64,000 nt of DNA, taken from Phytoactinopolyspora halotolerans (GTDB taxonomy: Bacteria > Actinomycetota > Actinomycetes > Jiangellales > Jiangellaceae). Shown here in pieces: positions 41,324 through 50,574 of the stretch (position 1 is the stretch's first letter; each line of letters begins with the position of its first letter). The position numbers and the translations under genes were made by a program. The stretch is taken from contig NZ_JAAGOA010000008.1 of the NCBI RefSeq assembly GCF_010550675.1, positions 124,001-188,000 on the forward strand, given 5' to 3'. Below the pieces are notes generated by a model, which saw only the letters and a program-made list of their open reading frames with translations, was not told the origin of the DNA and ran no database searches.

Positions 41324-41809
41324 CTGTTCACACTCCCGGTGGGATCTTCTGCGCTCAACCCAACCCCAGAGTCGGCGACAAGACAAGGGCGCGCGCTAGG
41401 ATACCGCATCACATTCTGAAACACTTGCTTGCGCAGTCTCGACAGTACGTCTCGCACACATGCCATCGCCAACAGTTCAGCCCTGTGCCGTCGGGCAGAT
41501 CCCAGATGGTGCTGGCTGACGCACCTTCGGCACCGCTGATCAGATTGAACCTCCGATACTCGCGTCTGGACCTCTGACGCGACCCGGGGGTTGATCTCAG
41601 CCTGGGGAGGTCACGGCGTCAGGCGTCGCGCAGACCTGCAGGCCTTGCTTTCGCGCCTCGATTGCCTCCCGCTCGGCAGGTCGTAATCACCATCGTCTTC
41701 ATCGCCTCTGACACCGAATTCTGACTCTTGGACGAGCGAAGGACCGACCGCTGCGCTCCGGGGGTTATGCGCACTAGCACTCCCCTTTCACCCCAGCGGC
41801 GCCAATGCT
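41324..41809. other. Gap between the oxidative operon and the methylase-helicase gene
   Basis: No frame with a start, ribosome site and protein-like product is seen. It must hold the promoter of the leftward oxygenase operon near 41330-41480. Confidence 0.45.
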
Positions 41810-44800
41810 CTACATCTGGGGCGGATGAGTTGCCGCCGAATGGGGAATGCCACTCGATTCGCGGACGGTTGCTTCCATCGGACGAAGGTCGCTAGATCGA
41901 CTAAGCGGGTACATGTCACCCTCCGGTTGTACGACTGACTGGGCGGCAGGTTCGCCTGCCCCAGGTGGTGGGTGGTCGAGTACGGCGAGTTCTTTCTCCA
42001 CGTCGGCGAGGCGTTCTTTGGCCTCATTGAGTTCGTAGGCACGGTAGAACGGGGTCCCGAGCAATGCAGTGATCTGTTCCGCGCGAGTGCGCTGTTTTCG
42101 CCAGGCTTCGGTTCGCTCGTCGAGGGCGTCATCGATCCGGATGATGTGGCCCTCAAGTCGCCGTACGAGGCCGTAGCCGGGGTTCTCGCCGCCGATCTCG
42201 TCGGCACTGACGTTCGTTGACGCGTTCGGGATGCCGTCTACGCTGACGGTCACATTCTTCAATCCGTCGTTGGGTTCGACGCGAATGTGGAAGCCGCCGA
42301 GTTCTCCGACGGCGGCGTCGGTCTCGCGGAATCGATCGGCCTCGTGTTGAGCCTTAGCAATGAGATGGAACAAGGCCCGGCCAGCATCGGCACGGGCTGT
42401 GTAGCGGCGGCCGCTGATGGTCATCGCGAATTGGTCGCCGTCGGTGGGTTGGCGCATGGTGAGCGCTGCTCGCAGGGTGGCGATGTCCGTGGTTGCGGAT
42501 TCGATTGCTCGTTGGGCTTGGCGAGCGTCGAACTGCAGCCGCCGTTGCTCGTCGTGATGGGCTCGTTCCAGGGCTGCCAGACGAGAGATGGTGGCAACGA
42601 GTTCTTCGCGTTCGAGGATGAGCGGGTTGCCCGAGGATGCAGCCTTGAACTCAGCGTAGGAGATGGCGTCGGCGTCACCGATGTCGTCGACGGTGCGGCT
42701 GACCTGCCCTCCCGCGCGGAGTTGAGCGATGAACTTCTGCTTGCGTTCCACGGTTTGCCACATGTATACGTCGAGAGACCCTTCGGTGGCGTAGCCGAGG
42801 ATTTCCACTTCGCAGTTCTGGTTGCCTTGCCGGATGACGCGTCCTTCGCGCTGTTCGAGGTCGGCGGGGCGCCATGGACAGTCGACGTGGTGCAAGGCGA
42901 TGGCACGGGCCTGCACGTTGACGCCGGTGCCCATCTTCTCGGTCGAGCCGATCAGCACGCTGACACGCCCGTCGCGGCAGGCCTCGAACAGCTCGCCTCG
43001 TTCGGCGTCGTTACGGGCTTCGTGGATGAATCGCACGGCAGCCGGATCGAGCCCGGCGTGGGTGAGCTGGTCTCGTAGTTCGGTGTAGAAGTTCCACCCG
43101 TTGCCGGTGGGCGTGGAGCGGTCGCAGAACACGATCTGCAATGCGCCGGTGCGCGGATACGGCTGGCCGGCCGGGTCGGTGAACACGTCGTTGGCGTGGT
43201 CGCAGTGGATGCGCATGATCTCGGTAGCGACGGCGGTGACGCGGCCGCCGTCAGGGTCGGCGGGCAGGTCAACGAGTCGTGGGTCCAGGGCTGCCTTGCG
43301 GCCGTCGTTGACGACTTTAAGCATGTTGTCCTCGTCCGGCTGCACCGCGCGCGAGCGCACCCGGTCGGCCCGTTTCTCCAAGTCGCTCTGGTAGACAGCG
43401 ACCTCGTCCGAGGGTGCGGTGATGACCGGGCGGCGGGACCCACCGACCAGGGCTGGGAGGGGCAGGTCGAGGTCGTCGCGGGCGACCACGTCGGCGAACT
43501 GGCGGAACATCTCCAGCAGTTCGGGGGTGTTGACGAACGTTGCGATGCGGGTGTGCATCCGGAATCCGGAGCCGGTTACGTCGGTCTCCAGCGCGGCGAC
43601 GGCGCGGGTGAAGTTCGCTGCCCAGGTGTCGAATGTCGCGACACCGGCGGCCTCGAGCTGATCGGGGGCGAGGTAGGCCTGCATGACATACATCTCGCGC
43701 AGGCTGTTGGCCACTGGTGTGGCGGTGGCGAAAGTGGCGACCTTGGCGGAGTTACGGGCCCGGAGGACTTGGAGTTTCACTGCGAGGTCTTCGGCCTGCT
43801 GAGACGGGTTGGTGGTGTTGTCGAACTCGCGTACGCCCGAGGCGATTCGTTTGTTCTTGAAGTGGTGCGCCTCATCGATGAACAGGTAGTCGCAGCCGGT
43901 GCGTTCGAAATTGATGCCAGTATCGCGGCCGGCGCCGGCCCGCAGGTTTGCTAGTCGGGTTTTGCCTTTCGCGAGGGCCTTTTCCAGCTCCTTGGCCCTC
44001 ACACGGCTACTGCTGGCGGTCGAGGCCGCATGCTTGGCCTCTTCGATCCGGGCGAGTTCCGCTTCCAGGTAGGTCGCCTCCGTGTCCGGTGAGACGGGAA
44101 TCTGTTTGAACACGGACTGCGGCACGATCACCGCGTCCCACTCGGAGGTAGCGGAGACGGCGACGAACTCACGACGCTCGGCGGGTGTCATCCCGGAGGA
44201 ACCGACAAGCAGGTCGGCCGTGGGGTACCACTGGGTGAACTCGCGGGAGAACTGCTCGACGAGGTGATTCGGGACCACGTACCAGGGCTGGCGGGCGAGC
44301 CCGAGGCGGCGTAGTTCCATCCCGGCCATGATCATCGTGCCGGTCTTGCCCGCTCCGACGACATGGTCGAGCAGCACGCTCGATTCAGCGATGACGCGAG
44401 CGACGGCGTCGCGCTGGTGCTTGCGCGGACAGAATGCCTCACCTAGGCCTGGGAGGGTGAGGGCGGAACCGTCGTATGCCGGTGGAACGATCGAGTTGAA
44501 TCTGCGGTTGTACTCCTCACACAAACGGGTGGCCCGTACGGGGTCGGCGAAGACCCATTCGGCGAAGCGTCGGTCGATCGCATCCTTCTTCTCCTGCGCC
44601 GCCAGCGTGGCCTGCACGTCACGGCCGCCGCCTTCGTCGTACGGGAATCGGATCTCGACCGGGGTGTTGTTCATGCTGGCGTCCAGCAACGCGACGGCGT
44701 CGCGCCGGTTCGTGCCCCAAGTGGTGGTCACACTCGGTGCCGTGCGTGACCAACGAGGCACATCCAAGAGCCATTTGCCCAGCTCGGGTTCATAGCTGAT

Positions 44801-47440
44801 GTCCACACGAGACGCGGGGATCTCGAACACCTCGGTCACGAACGCTTCGTAGTCGGAGGCTGGGATCCAGGTGACGCCGGGTTTCACGCTGATCTCGCCC
44901 GGCACCAGGTCCGGCGGTTGGACGCGTTCAAGTGCGTCAATGTTGGGCTGCCACCGCTTACCGTCCGGGTCGGCGGCGTGCTCGCGGGCGATGCGCAGCT
45001 TCTCACGTACGTTTCCCGACAGGTACCGGGCTGCTGGCTGCGCCTGTCCCGAAGCGGGGTCGATGAACGCCAAGCCTTCGGCCTGGACGGCGTCCCACGC
45101 CTGGACGGGCTCCAGGCCGAGCAACTCGGCAATCCGGTCGACATCGATACGGCCGGTCTCGTCGAGGCTGATCGCGACCGCGTCCGCCGGGGTGTCGGCG
45201 CCGCGGGCAGGTTCGCGCGGGTGGATGACGTCGACAGTGAAGACGGGAGCTTTGCGGCATTCGCCGGTGTCTTCGTCGAACAGCTCCAGCGCGGCGATCG
45301 CTTGGAAGTCCGGATCGTGTTTGCGCATCCCACCGAACGGCGGTCGCCGTTTCTGGCGTGCTGCCCCGTCGCGTTTCGGCTGGACGAGCTTGTACCGGTT
45401 GATCGGCCCGTGCCGTTCGACATAACTGTCGTAGAGGCGGTTGAGACGCGCCCGGCGGGCCATCACTTCGCCCGGGTCGGCCCAGGTAGCCTGTGCGTCG
45501 ATCAGCGCGAGTGTCTCGTCGCGCAGCGCCAGCAGTTCGCGGAGCTCGGCGGCCTGGGTGGTCGGAACTTCGTGCTCGATCCAGCCGCGGTCTACGGTGT
45601 AGCGGGCGAATCCACCCGACGGTGTGGCCGCGATCGTGCCTGGTTTGGGCGGGCGGTCCCGCTCGACCAACTCGATGCTGGATGTCTGCTCGGTGCTGCG
45701 TTCGTCGCCCGGTTTCGCGGTGAAGGTTAGGCCTCGGGTTCGGGCGTCGGCCACCAGGGTGTCGATCGCCTCGCCCAGTGCCGTGTCCAGGTCGCGGCTG
45801 CCGGGTGCGACGCGCATCTCGTCCGCTCGGTACAGCCCACGCCCGACCTGTAGCGTGCCCAGCACCAGATCCGGGTGATCGACGAACCACTGGTTGATGC
45901 GGACAGTGCCGCCATCGACCGCGGCCTGCACCGAGTGTTCCCACGCGTCGGAGAACACTGTCGGAGCTTCGTCGTCGCGGCGTCGGCGCAGCACCAGCAG
46001 GTCGACGACGACGTCAGTCCCGGCAACCCGCGACATCGCCCCGGAGGGCAGCCGCACCGCCCCGACCAGATCGCCGTGAGCATGCATGTCCCGGCGGGCG
46101 GCCGGCTTGAGCTTGTCCATGGTTCCAGCCGAGGTGAGCACGGCCACCAGGCCACCGGGGACGGTCATCCGCAGAGACTTGATGATGAAGTGATCGTGGA
46201 TGTTATGCCCGGCCGCGTTGTAGACGGGGTCGAACACCGAGAAACCGCCGAACGGCACGTTCCCCACCGCGGCCATGAACGAGCCCTCCGGGAGCCGGGT
46301 GTCCTCGAACCCCTCCGTGCGAATGGTCGCCGACGGGTACAGACGCTCGGCGATGCGCGCGGTGATCGGGTCGAGTTCCACGCCGACCATGTCGGCCGAG
46401 GCGGGAGCGTGGCCGATGAAGTTCCCGGAGCCGCAGCCGGGCTCCAGCACCCGGCCGCCGGTGAAGCCCAGCTCGCTAACCGTTCGCCACACGTGACGAA
46501 TGACCGCGGGGTCGGTGTAGTGCGCATTCAGCACGGTCCGGCGTGCCGCCGCCAGTTCCTCCTCGCTCAACACCTCGCGCAACCGGTCCCGCACGCTGGC
46601 CCAGGCGGCGTCGTTCTCGAACACCCCCGGTAGCGCACCCCAGGACGACCACCCAGCCAGAATCTGTTGCTCGGCGCTGGTCGCCGGCCGGTCCTCGGCC
46701 TCGATGCGGCGCAGCGTCTCCAGCGCTGCCAAGTTAGCCTCGGCCCGCGCTACCGGCCCGGACGGCACGGTCACCTCGGCGGGCGGGTCGAAGTCGACGT
46801 TAGCGGGCGGTTGGGTGTCCGAGTCGTTCGGTTTTGGACGCTCGGGAAGTGGTGCACCGCCGGGGTCGACCGCCTCGATCGGTGTGGGCTGATCGAAATC
46901 CATGAGACTCAGCTGGCCGGATTCCGCCTGTGGCGCCTGCTTTCGCGTGCGGCGCTGCCCGCGTCGTCGTCGATTATCTGGGGCGGGTTCCGCCGTGGTG
47001 GATCGTGGTGTGAGATCAGGCAGGTCGTCGAACAGCGACGGCTGCGCGGATGAGGTTCTGGACCCTTGGGTTGTCTGACGGCGAGTCAGGTGATCAGGCT
47101 GTAGAGCTGTTCGTCCATCACCGTGCGGATCGCCTGCATCTTCGCGGTGCGCCCGATCGCGACCGTCGTCGGGTAGTCCGGATGCCGCCCGGTGCGTACG
47201 GTCTCCTCGCGAATCCCAGCGGCCCGCATCTGCGGGGCCAGCTGGTCGGCCTCGTCCAGGATCGATTCCGCGATCCGGTCGAACATCGTCTCCTGCTCCT
47301 GAGCCGGGAGGTCCGCCAGCCTCTCCGGCAGATGGCTCCGGTAGGTCATGGCTACCTCGGCGCGAATTTCCTCTAGCGTCTCCATCACGTCCTCCATCTT
47401 CTTCGACAACATCGAGGGTGAATAGGCTCTGCTGCGTCAT
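41810..47440 (-). CDS. Giant DNA methylase-helicase fusion protein
   Basis: Up to 1876 residues from ATG 47440; the first ~115 codons overlap a better-coding gene in another frame, so the true start is uncertain. The N-terminal half holds an N6-adenine methylase: motif I 'VLEPGCGSGNF' (about 331) and motif IV 'GNVPFGGF' (about 392; NVPF in place of NPPY). The C-terminal half is a SNF2-like helicase: 'CPRKHQRDAVARV', Walker A 'HVVGAGKTGTM' (about 1025), 'WYVVPNHLVEQF', 'YLFIDEAHHFKNKR' (about 1185), 'ATATPVANSLREMYVM', and 'GSTEKMGTGVNVQARAI' with 'QREGRVIRQGNQN'. A long helical tail follows. Such proteins are frequent on plasmids and phages and may protect DNA from restriction during transfer (inference). 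Confidence 0.85.
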   Translation of the reverse strand: MTQQSLFTLDVVEEDGGRDGDARGNSRRGSHDLPEPSAGEAGGPPGSGAGDDVRPDRGIDPGRGRPAGPADAGRWDSRGDRTHRAASGLPDDGRDRAHREDAGDPHGDGRTALQPDHLTRRQTTQGSRTSSAQPSLFDDLPDLTPRSTTAEPAPDNRRRRGQRRTRKQAPQAESGQLSLMDFDQPTPIEAVDPGGAPLPERPKPNDSDTQPPANVDFDPPAEVTVPSGPVARAEANLAALETLRRIEAEDRPATSAEQQILAGWSSWGALPGVFENDAAWASVRDRLREVLSEEELAAARRTVLNAHYTDPAVIRHVWRTVSELGFTGGRVLEPGCGSGNFIGHAPASADMVGVELDPITARIAERLYPSATIRTEGFEDTRLPEGSFMAAVGNVPFGGFSVFDPVYNAAGHNIHDHFIIKSLRMTVPGGLVAVLTSAGTMDKLKPAARRDMHAHGDLVGAVRLPSGAMSRVAGTDVVVDLLVLRRRRDDEAPTVFSDAWEHSVQAAVDGGTVRINQWFVDHPDLVLGTLQVGRGLYRADEMRVAPGSRDLDTALGEAIDTLVADARTRGLTFTAKPGDERSTEQTSSIELVERDRPPKPGTIAATPSGGFARYTVDRGWIEHEVPTTQAAELRELLALRDETLALIDAQATWADPGEVMARRARLNRLYDSYVERHGPINRYKLVQPKRDGAARQKRRPPFGGMRKHDPDFQAIAALELFDEDTGECRKAPVFTVDVIHPREPARGADTPADAVAISLDETGRIDVDRIAELLGLEPVQAWDAVQAEGLAFIDPASGQAQPAARYLSGNVREKLRIAREHAADPDGKRWQPNIDALERVQPPDLVPGEISVKPGVTWIPASDYEAFVTEVFEIPASRVDISYEPELGKWLLDVPRWSRTAPSVTTTWGTNRRDAVALLDASMNNTPVEIRFPYDEGGGRDVQATLAAQEKKDAIDRRFAEWVFADPVRATRLCEEYNRRFNSIVPPAYDGSALTLPGLGEAFCPRKHQRDAVARVIAESSVLLDHVVGAGKTGTMIMAGMELRRLGLARQPWYVVPNHLVEQFSREFTQWYPTADLLVGSSGMTPAERREFVAVSATSEWDAVIVPQSVFKQIPVSPDTEATYLEAELARIEEAKHAASTASSSRVRAKELEKALAKGKTRLANLRAGAGRDTGINFERTGCDYLFIDEAHHFKNKRIASGVREFDNTTNPSQQAEDLAVKLQVLRARNSAKVATFATATPVANSLREMYVMQAYLAPDQLEAAGVATFDTWAANFTRAVAALETDVTGSGFRMHTRIATFVNTPELLEMFRQFADVVARDDLDLPLPALVGGSRRPVITAPSDEVAVYQSDLEKRADRVRSRAVQPDEDNMLKVVNDGRKAALDPRLVDLPADPDGGRVTAVATEIMRIHCDHANDVFTDPAGQPYPRTGALQIVFCDRSTPTGNGWNFYTELRDQLTHAGLDPAAVRFIHEARNDAERGELFEACRDGRVSVLIGSTEKMGTGVNVQARAIALHHVDCPWRPADLEQREGRVIRQGNQNCEVEILGYATEGSLDVYMWQTVERKQKFIAQLRAGGQVSRTVDDIGDADAISYAEFKAASSGNPLILEREELVATISRLAALERAHHDEQRRLQFDARQAQRAIESATTDIATLRAALTMRQPTDGDQFAMTISGRRYTARADAGRALFHLIAKAQHEADRFRETDAAVGELGGFHIRVEPNDGLKNVTVSVDGIPNASTNVSADEIGGENPGYGLVRRLEGHIIRIDDALDERTEAWRKQRTRAEQITALLGTPFYRAYELNEAKERLADVEKELAVLDHPPPGAGEPAAQSVVQPEGDMYPLSRSSDLRPMEATVRESSGIPHSAATHPPQM
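47086..47385 (-). CDS. 99-residue hypothetical protein overlapping the methylase-helicase start
   Basis: ATG at 47385 preceded by GGAGG. Nearly every codon ends in G or C, and the product has a normal composition ('METLEEIRAEVAMTYRSHLP', 'MFDRIAESILDEADQLAPQM', 'VMDEQLYSLIT'), a largely helical protein. In the same span the large gene's frame is Arg/Gly/Asp-rich and looks like a shadow. So this small gene is probably the real one here and the giant gene begins near its end. No domain is recognised. Confidence 0.65.
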   Translation of the reverse strand: METLEEIRAEVAMTYRSHLPERLADLPAQEQETMFDRIAESILDEADQLAPQMRAAGIREETVRTGRHPDYPTTVAIGRTAKMQAIRTVMDEQLYSLIT

Positions 47441-47547
47441 CGCACGTCACCCAACACAACCGGCCCGTGTCGCCGTGCGCAGCAGCCACTTCTTTCGGTC
47501 GTTCATCATGCGGCTGCACGGACGGTTGATCTCGACAATCTTGCCGA

Positions 47548-48579
47548 TCATGACAACCCCGGACGCGCTATTGTGTGGGCTTCGCGCGGCCTTCGGTTCG
47601 CCGGACCCAACGCGCCCGCAGATCGTGCGGTCCGCGGACGGTCGTCGCTAATCCGTCGTGGTAGCCGCTGGCCGTAGGCCAGACCGTCGCGGATAGTCGT
47701 GTGCACCTCACTAGCCGTGCAACCGGCCACACCGATGTGCCGCGACGCTGCTTCGTGCAACACCTGCCAAGCGGCGTCTGCCGTGAGTTCGCCGCCGCCG
47801 ACGAGGCGCCCAAGAGTCCGAGCGGCTCGCAGCAATGTCCAATGCCGATCTCCGACCTGCGCGGCTGCGACTTCCTTCGCTTCGTTGGTCACGATGGCCT
47901 GCACGTACGCGCCCGCCCGGTCGCTCGGCAGCCGCATCGGCGGTCCAGGCACCGGTGCAGGCGGCGGAGTCAGTGCGTGCAGCAGCCAAGCCGGCAGCTC
48001 GGCGACAGTCGTGTCGCGCACGACCCGATACGATCCATCGGGTCGGGTCGATCCGGCGCCGACAACGAAACCGCCATGAGCGCGTGTGTCGATCCGCCAC
48101 CCGACCGACCCGGCAGTGTTGCGCAGCTGCACCCCGAACGGAGCACGAAAGTACAGGTGGAGACCGCTTGGTGTGGCCACAGTGTAGGTGTCTGTCGGTG
48201 GCTCGGCGCCTGCCTCTGCGGCCAGCATCGCCAGCGCATCCCCGCCATCACGGGCACCGGCGAACCGTTGTGGCGGCACACCTTCACCGCGTCGATCCAA
48301 ATCGAGAACAACCAGGCCAGACGGTCCCGTGGCGATTCCCACGTTCCGCCGTCCGGTATCCGGCCACCACCGGCGGATCTGCTCCACGTCATTGCTGGCG
48401 CGTTCCTGCCATCCCTTGATCATCGGTGTCTTGCCGCCAGGTGCGACTGGGAACACGCACCAGCCGTGCTGCGCCGCCTCGGTTGCCGCCACAAGGTAAG
48501 GATTCCGCTGTGTTGTGCCGTTGTCCGGCCGCGTCCGACGCACAGCCACAGCGGATGCATCCGCGTTGTATGTGTTCAC
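47548..48579 (-). CDS. Bifunctional primase-polymerase (prim-pol) domain protein
   Basis: 343 residues. 'GWCVFPVAPGGKTPMIKGWQ' then 'IRRWWPDTGRRNVGIATGPS' and the catalytic 'GLVVLDLDRRGEG' (DxD) are the prim-pol signature, followed by 'YTVATPSGLHLYFRAPFGVQ' with the conserved His and 'GWRIDTRAHGGFVVGAGST'. The C-terminal region is helical ('VGGGELTADAAWQVLHEAAS'), in the position of a primase C-terminal domain. It primes or fills in DNA on mobile elements. Coupled to the DUF4913 gene by ATGA. Confidence 0.9.
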   Translation of the reverse strand: MNTYNADASAVAVRRTRPDNGTTQRNPYLVAATEAAQHGWCVFPVAPGGKTPMIKGWQERASNDVEQIRRWWPDTGRRNVGIATGPSGLVVLDLDRRGEGVPPQRFAGARDGGDALAMLAAEAGAEPPTDTYTVATPSGLHLYFRAPFGVQLRNTAGSVGWRIDTRAHGGFVVGAGSTRPDGSYRVVRDTTVAELPAWLLHALTPPPAPVPGPPMRLPSDRAGAYVQAIVTNEAKEVAAAQVGDRHWTLLRAARTLGRLVGGGELTADAAWQVLHEAASRHIGVAGCTASEVHTTIRDGLAYGQRLPRRISDDRPRTARSAGALGPANRRPREAHTIARPGLS

Positions 48580-49079
48580 GTGTCGCCCTCGCTGACCGAC
48601 CGGGCAGGCTCAGCGATCTGAGCTTCGCGAACGCCGGTGGTGAAGGCCTGCCACCATTCGTCATGTTCATCGGCCACCCATGGCTGTGGTGTCCCGGCGC
48701 GGTGTTCCAGCGCCGAACACCCGGTGCGTGCGGCCCACTCCCGGATACGCTCCCGCGTCTCAGCGAAGATCCGATGCCACTCCGCCATCGCCGCCGCTGC
48801 CTGGCCCTCGTACGCGACCCGCCATGCTCCCCACAGCCCCGTGAGCTCCTCTATGAGCGCGCCGTGACGCCACCAGCACGAGGGGAGTTCTCGGCCATCA
48901 AGCTGATACCGCGCAACAAGCCAGCAGACCCATTGAGCCAGATCCGTCAGCATGTGCTCGGCATCATCCGCGTACAGGTACGCCCAGCGCACAGGGCGCG
49001 CAGCAGGAGCGCCCAGCATCTCCGCGACCAGCTCTTCGATCTGATCGTCGCTGAACCCGCCGTCTGCGCCGTTCGTCAT
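48576..49079 (-). CDS. DUF4913 family protein
   Basis: 167 residues; the ATG at 49079 has GGGAG seven bases upstream, and a start six codons earlier is possible. The core 'WVCWLVARYQLDGRELPSCW' followed by 'WRHGALIEELTGLWGAWRVA' and 'AAMAEWHRIFAETRERIREW' fits DUF4913 of actinobacterial conjugative elements, with conserved Trp, Cys and His. Its function is unknown. It is the first gene after motif copy 3 and is coupled to the primase, so a role in processing of transferred DNA is likely. Confidence 0.8.
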   Translation of the reverse strand: MTNGADGGFSDDQIEELVAEMLGAPAARPVRWAYLYADDAEHMLTDLAQWVCWLVARYQLDGRELPSCWWRHGALIEELTGLWGAWRVAYEGQAAAAMAEWHRIFAETRERIREWAARTGCSALEHRAGTPQPWVADEHDEWWQAFTTGVREAQIAEPARSVSEGDT

Positions 49080-49141
49080 GGTCTGGCTCCCAATCATGTG
49101 ACTGCCGGGGGTTGCCGATCCCTGTCGACCTGTCTCACCTT

Positions 49142-49165
49142 TAGGGAGCCCCCGAACCGCGCACA
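49142..49165 (-). promoter_or_regulatory. 24-bp transfer-gene motif, copy 3
   Basis: TGTGCG-N11-CTCCCTA on the minus strand, 62 bp before the DUF4913 start at 49079. Downstream bases (AAAGGTG) are the same as in copy 1. Confidence 0.7.
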
Positions 49166-49474
49166 GGTCGCGACGCTGGGGTAGAGGCATACGCGACGAC
49201 TCGCTCCTTCACCCATGCCGGAAAAGGTCGTCACGCCAAGCGAAGAACGAAACGTGCGCCGATAGCGGCAGTACTGAGTCGAGAGCCACAGATGCCTGCC
49301 CAGCCCTTCCTGAAGGCGTAAGAACGTCGCCAGGGCACTCGCGGAGCCGGCAGCTGACATGATAAACAGACCATCAGGTTCGTCGATGCTCCTACCAACT
49401 TCCAAGTGTGGTATGCAAGCTGGCAGGGCACTTGGTAGGGCTTTACGAGCGCACGACCACTGAGAGGAACGGAA
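49166..49474. other. Divergent intergenic region before the DUF262 gene
   Basis: No gene supported. Base composition falls towards 49480, where the low-GC DUF262-HEPN block begins, so the boundary of that insertion probably lies here. Confidence 0.45.
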
Positions 49475-50569
49475 ATGGTGTCCGATATTCACGATGATGA
49501 AGCCTCGGAGGCGCTAACCGAGTCGGCGCCAATCCCACCTGGCGAACGCAAACTCATCACCCAGTCCTACGACATGTCCATAAACACACTAATCGAACAA
49601 TGGAATGACGAAACGCTCGTTATACCGGAAATTCAACGTGAGTATGTATGGGAAACTTCAAAAGCCAGCCGCTTGATTGAGTCACTTCTCTTGAATGTTC
49701 CCATTCCTGTCCTCTACTTCGCCGAGGCGCCGGAAGAGAAGTATGAGGTTATTGACGGACATCAAAGAGTCGCTTCGATCGCAAGGTATATCGATAACCA
49801 GTACGCCCTCACTGGACTTAAGGTCCTCAATGATCCTGAGCATATGAGAAAGCGCTTTCATCAACTACCCGCTAGCGAACAGCGGCGAATAAGGACAAGA
49901 GTCATTCGCGCAATCGTCATTACCGATGAATCGCACCCAACGATGAAATTCGAAGTATTCGAGCGCCTAAATACAGGATCAATTGCACTGAATGCACAGG
50001 AGATCCGCAACAGCACACATCGTGGACCTTTCATGGCGCTCGTAAAGTCACTAGTACACGATGAAACATTCAGGAAGGCCGTCGGGCAGAAGAGTCCCCG
50101 CAAAAGGATGGCTGATAATGAGCTAATTATTCGCTACTTTGCACTCCGAGACAGACTAGAAGAATACCGCCCGCCACTTCCTCGATTCCTGAACAAATAC
50201 TGCAGTGCAGCCAACCAGTTCGGTAACGATAAGCTCGAGGTGTTAGCAAGCGACTTCAAACTGGCCGTACGAAACGTCTACGCAGTCTTCGGCGAAAATT
50301 CATTTAGGCTAACGGACTCACAGGGGAATCGGATTGACCGCTCCCTGAACCGAGCACTGGCAGAAACTCAGCTTTGCACTTTGAGTGACGCCACGCACGA
50401 GGACGTCGCCTTCTTGCGCGAGAAACTCACTCATGATCTCGGCAGGATACACTCTCAGGCTGACTTCTTGGACGATATTCAACGGGCAACGAGCGATAGG
50501 AGCCGTACGTTGGGGAGGATGTATCGTTATCGGGATGCCTTAACAGCCGCTGGCCTGAGGCTCCGCTGA
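49475..50569 (+). CDS. DUF262 (ParB/Srx-like) domain protein
   Basis: 364 residues; ATG preceded by AGAGGAAC. The DUF262 N-terminal domain is clear: 'MSINTLIEQWNDETLVIPEI' then 'QREYVWE' (54-60), 'SRLIESLLLNVPIPVLYFAE' and the catalytic-type 'EVIDGHQRVASIARYID' (DGHQR 94-98; the usual form is DGQQR). 'KFEVFERLNTGSIALNAQEI' is also family-typical. Related GmrS-type domains use this site for NTP-dependent nuclease activity against phage DNA. Five bases separate it from a HEPN gene. Both have far lower GC and different codon use than the surroundings, a sign of recent transfer. Confidence 0.88.
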   Translation: MVSDIHDDEASEALTESAPIPPGERKLITQSYDMSINTLIEQWNDETLVIPEIQREYVWETSKASRLIESLLLNVPIPVLYFAEAPEEKYEVIDGHQRVASIARYIDNQYALTGLKVLNDPEHMRKRFHQLPASEQRRIRTRVIRAIVITDESHPTMKFEVFERLNTGSIALNAQEIRNSTHRGPFMALVKSLVHDETFRKAVGQKSPRKRMADNELIIRYFALRDRLEEYRPPLPRFLNKYCSAANQFGNDKLEVLASDFKLAVRNVYAVFGENSFRLTDSQGNRIDRSLNRALAETQLCTLSDATHEDVAFLREKLTHDLGRIHSQADFLDDIQRATSDRSRTLGRMYRYRDALTAAGLRLR

Positions 50570-50574
50570 ATCCG

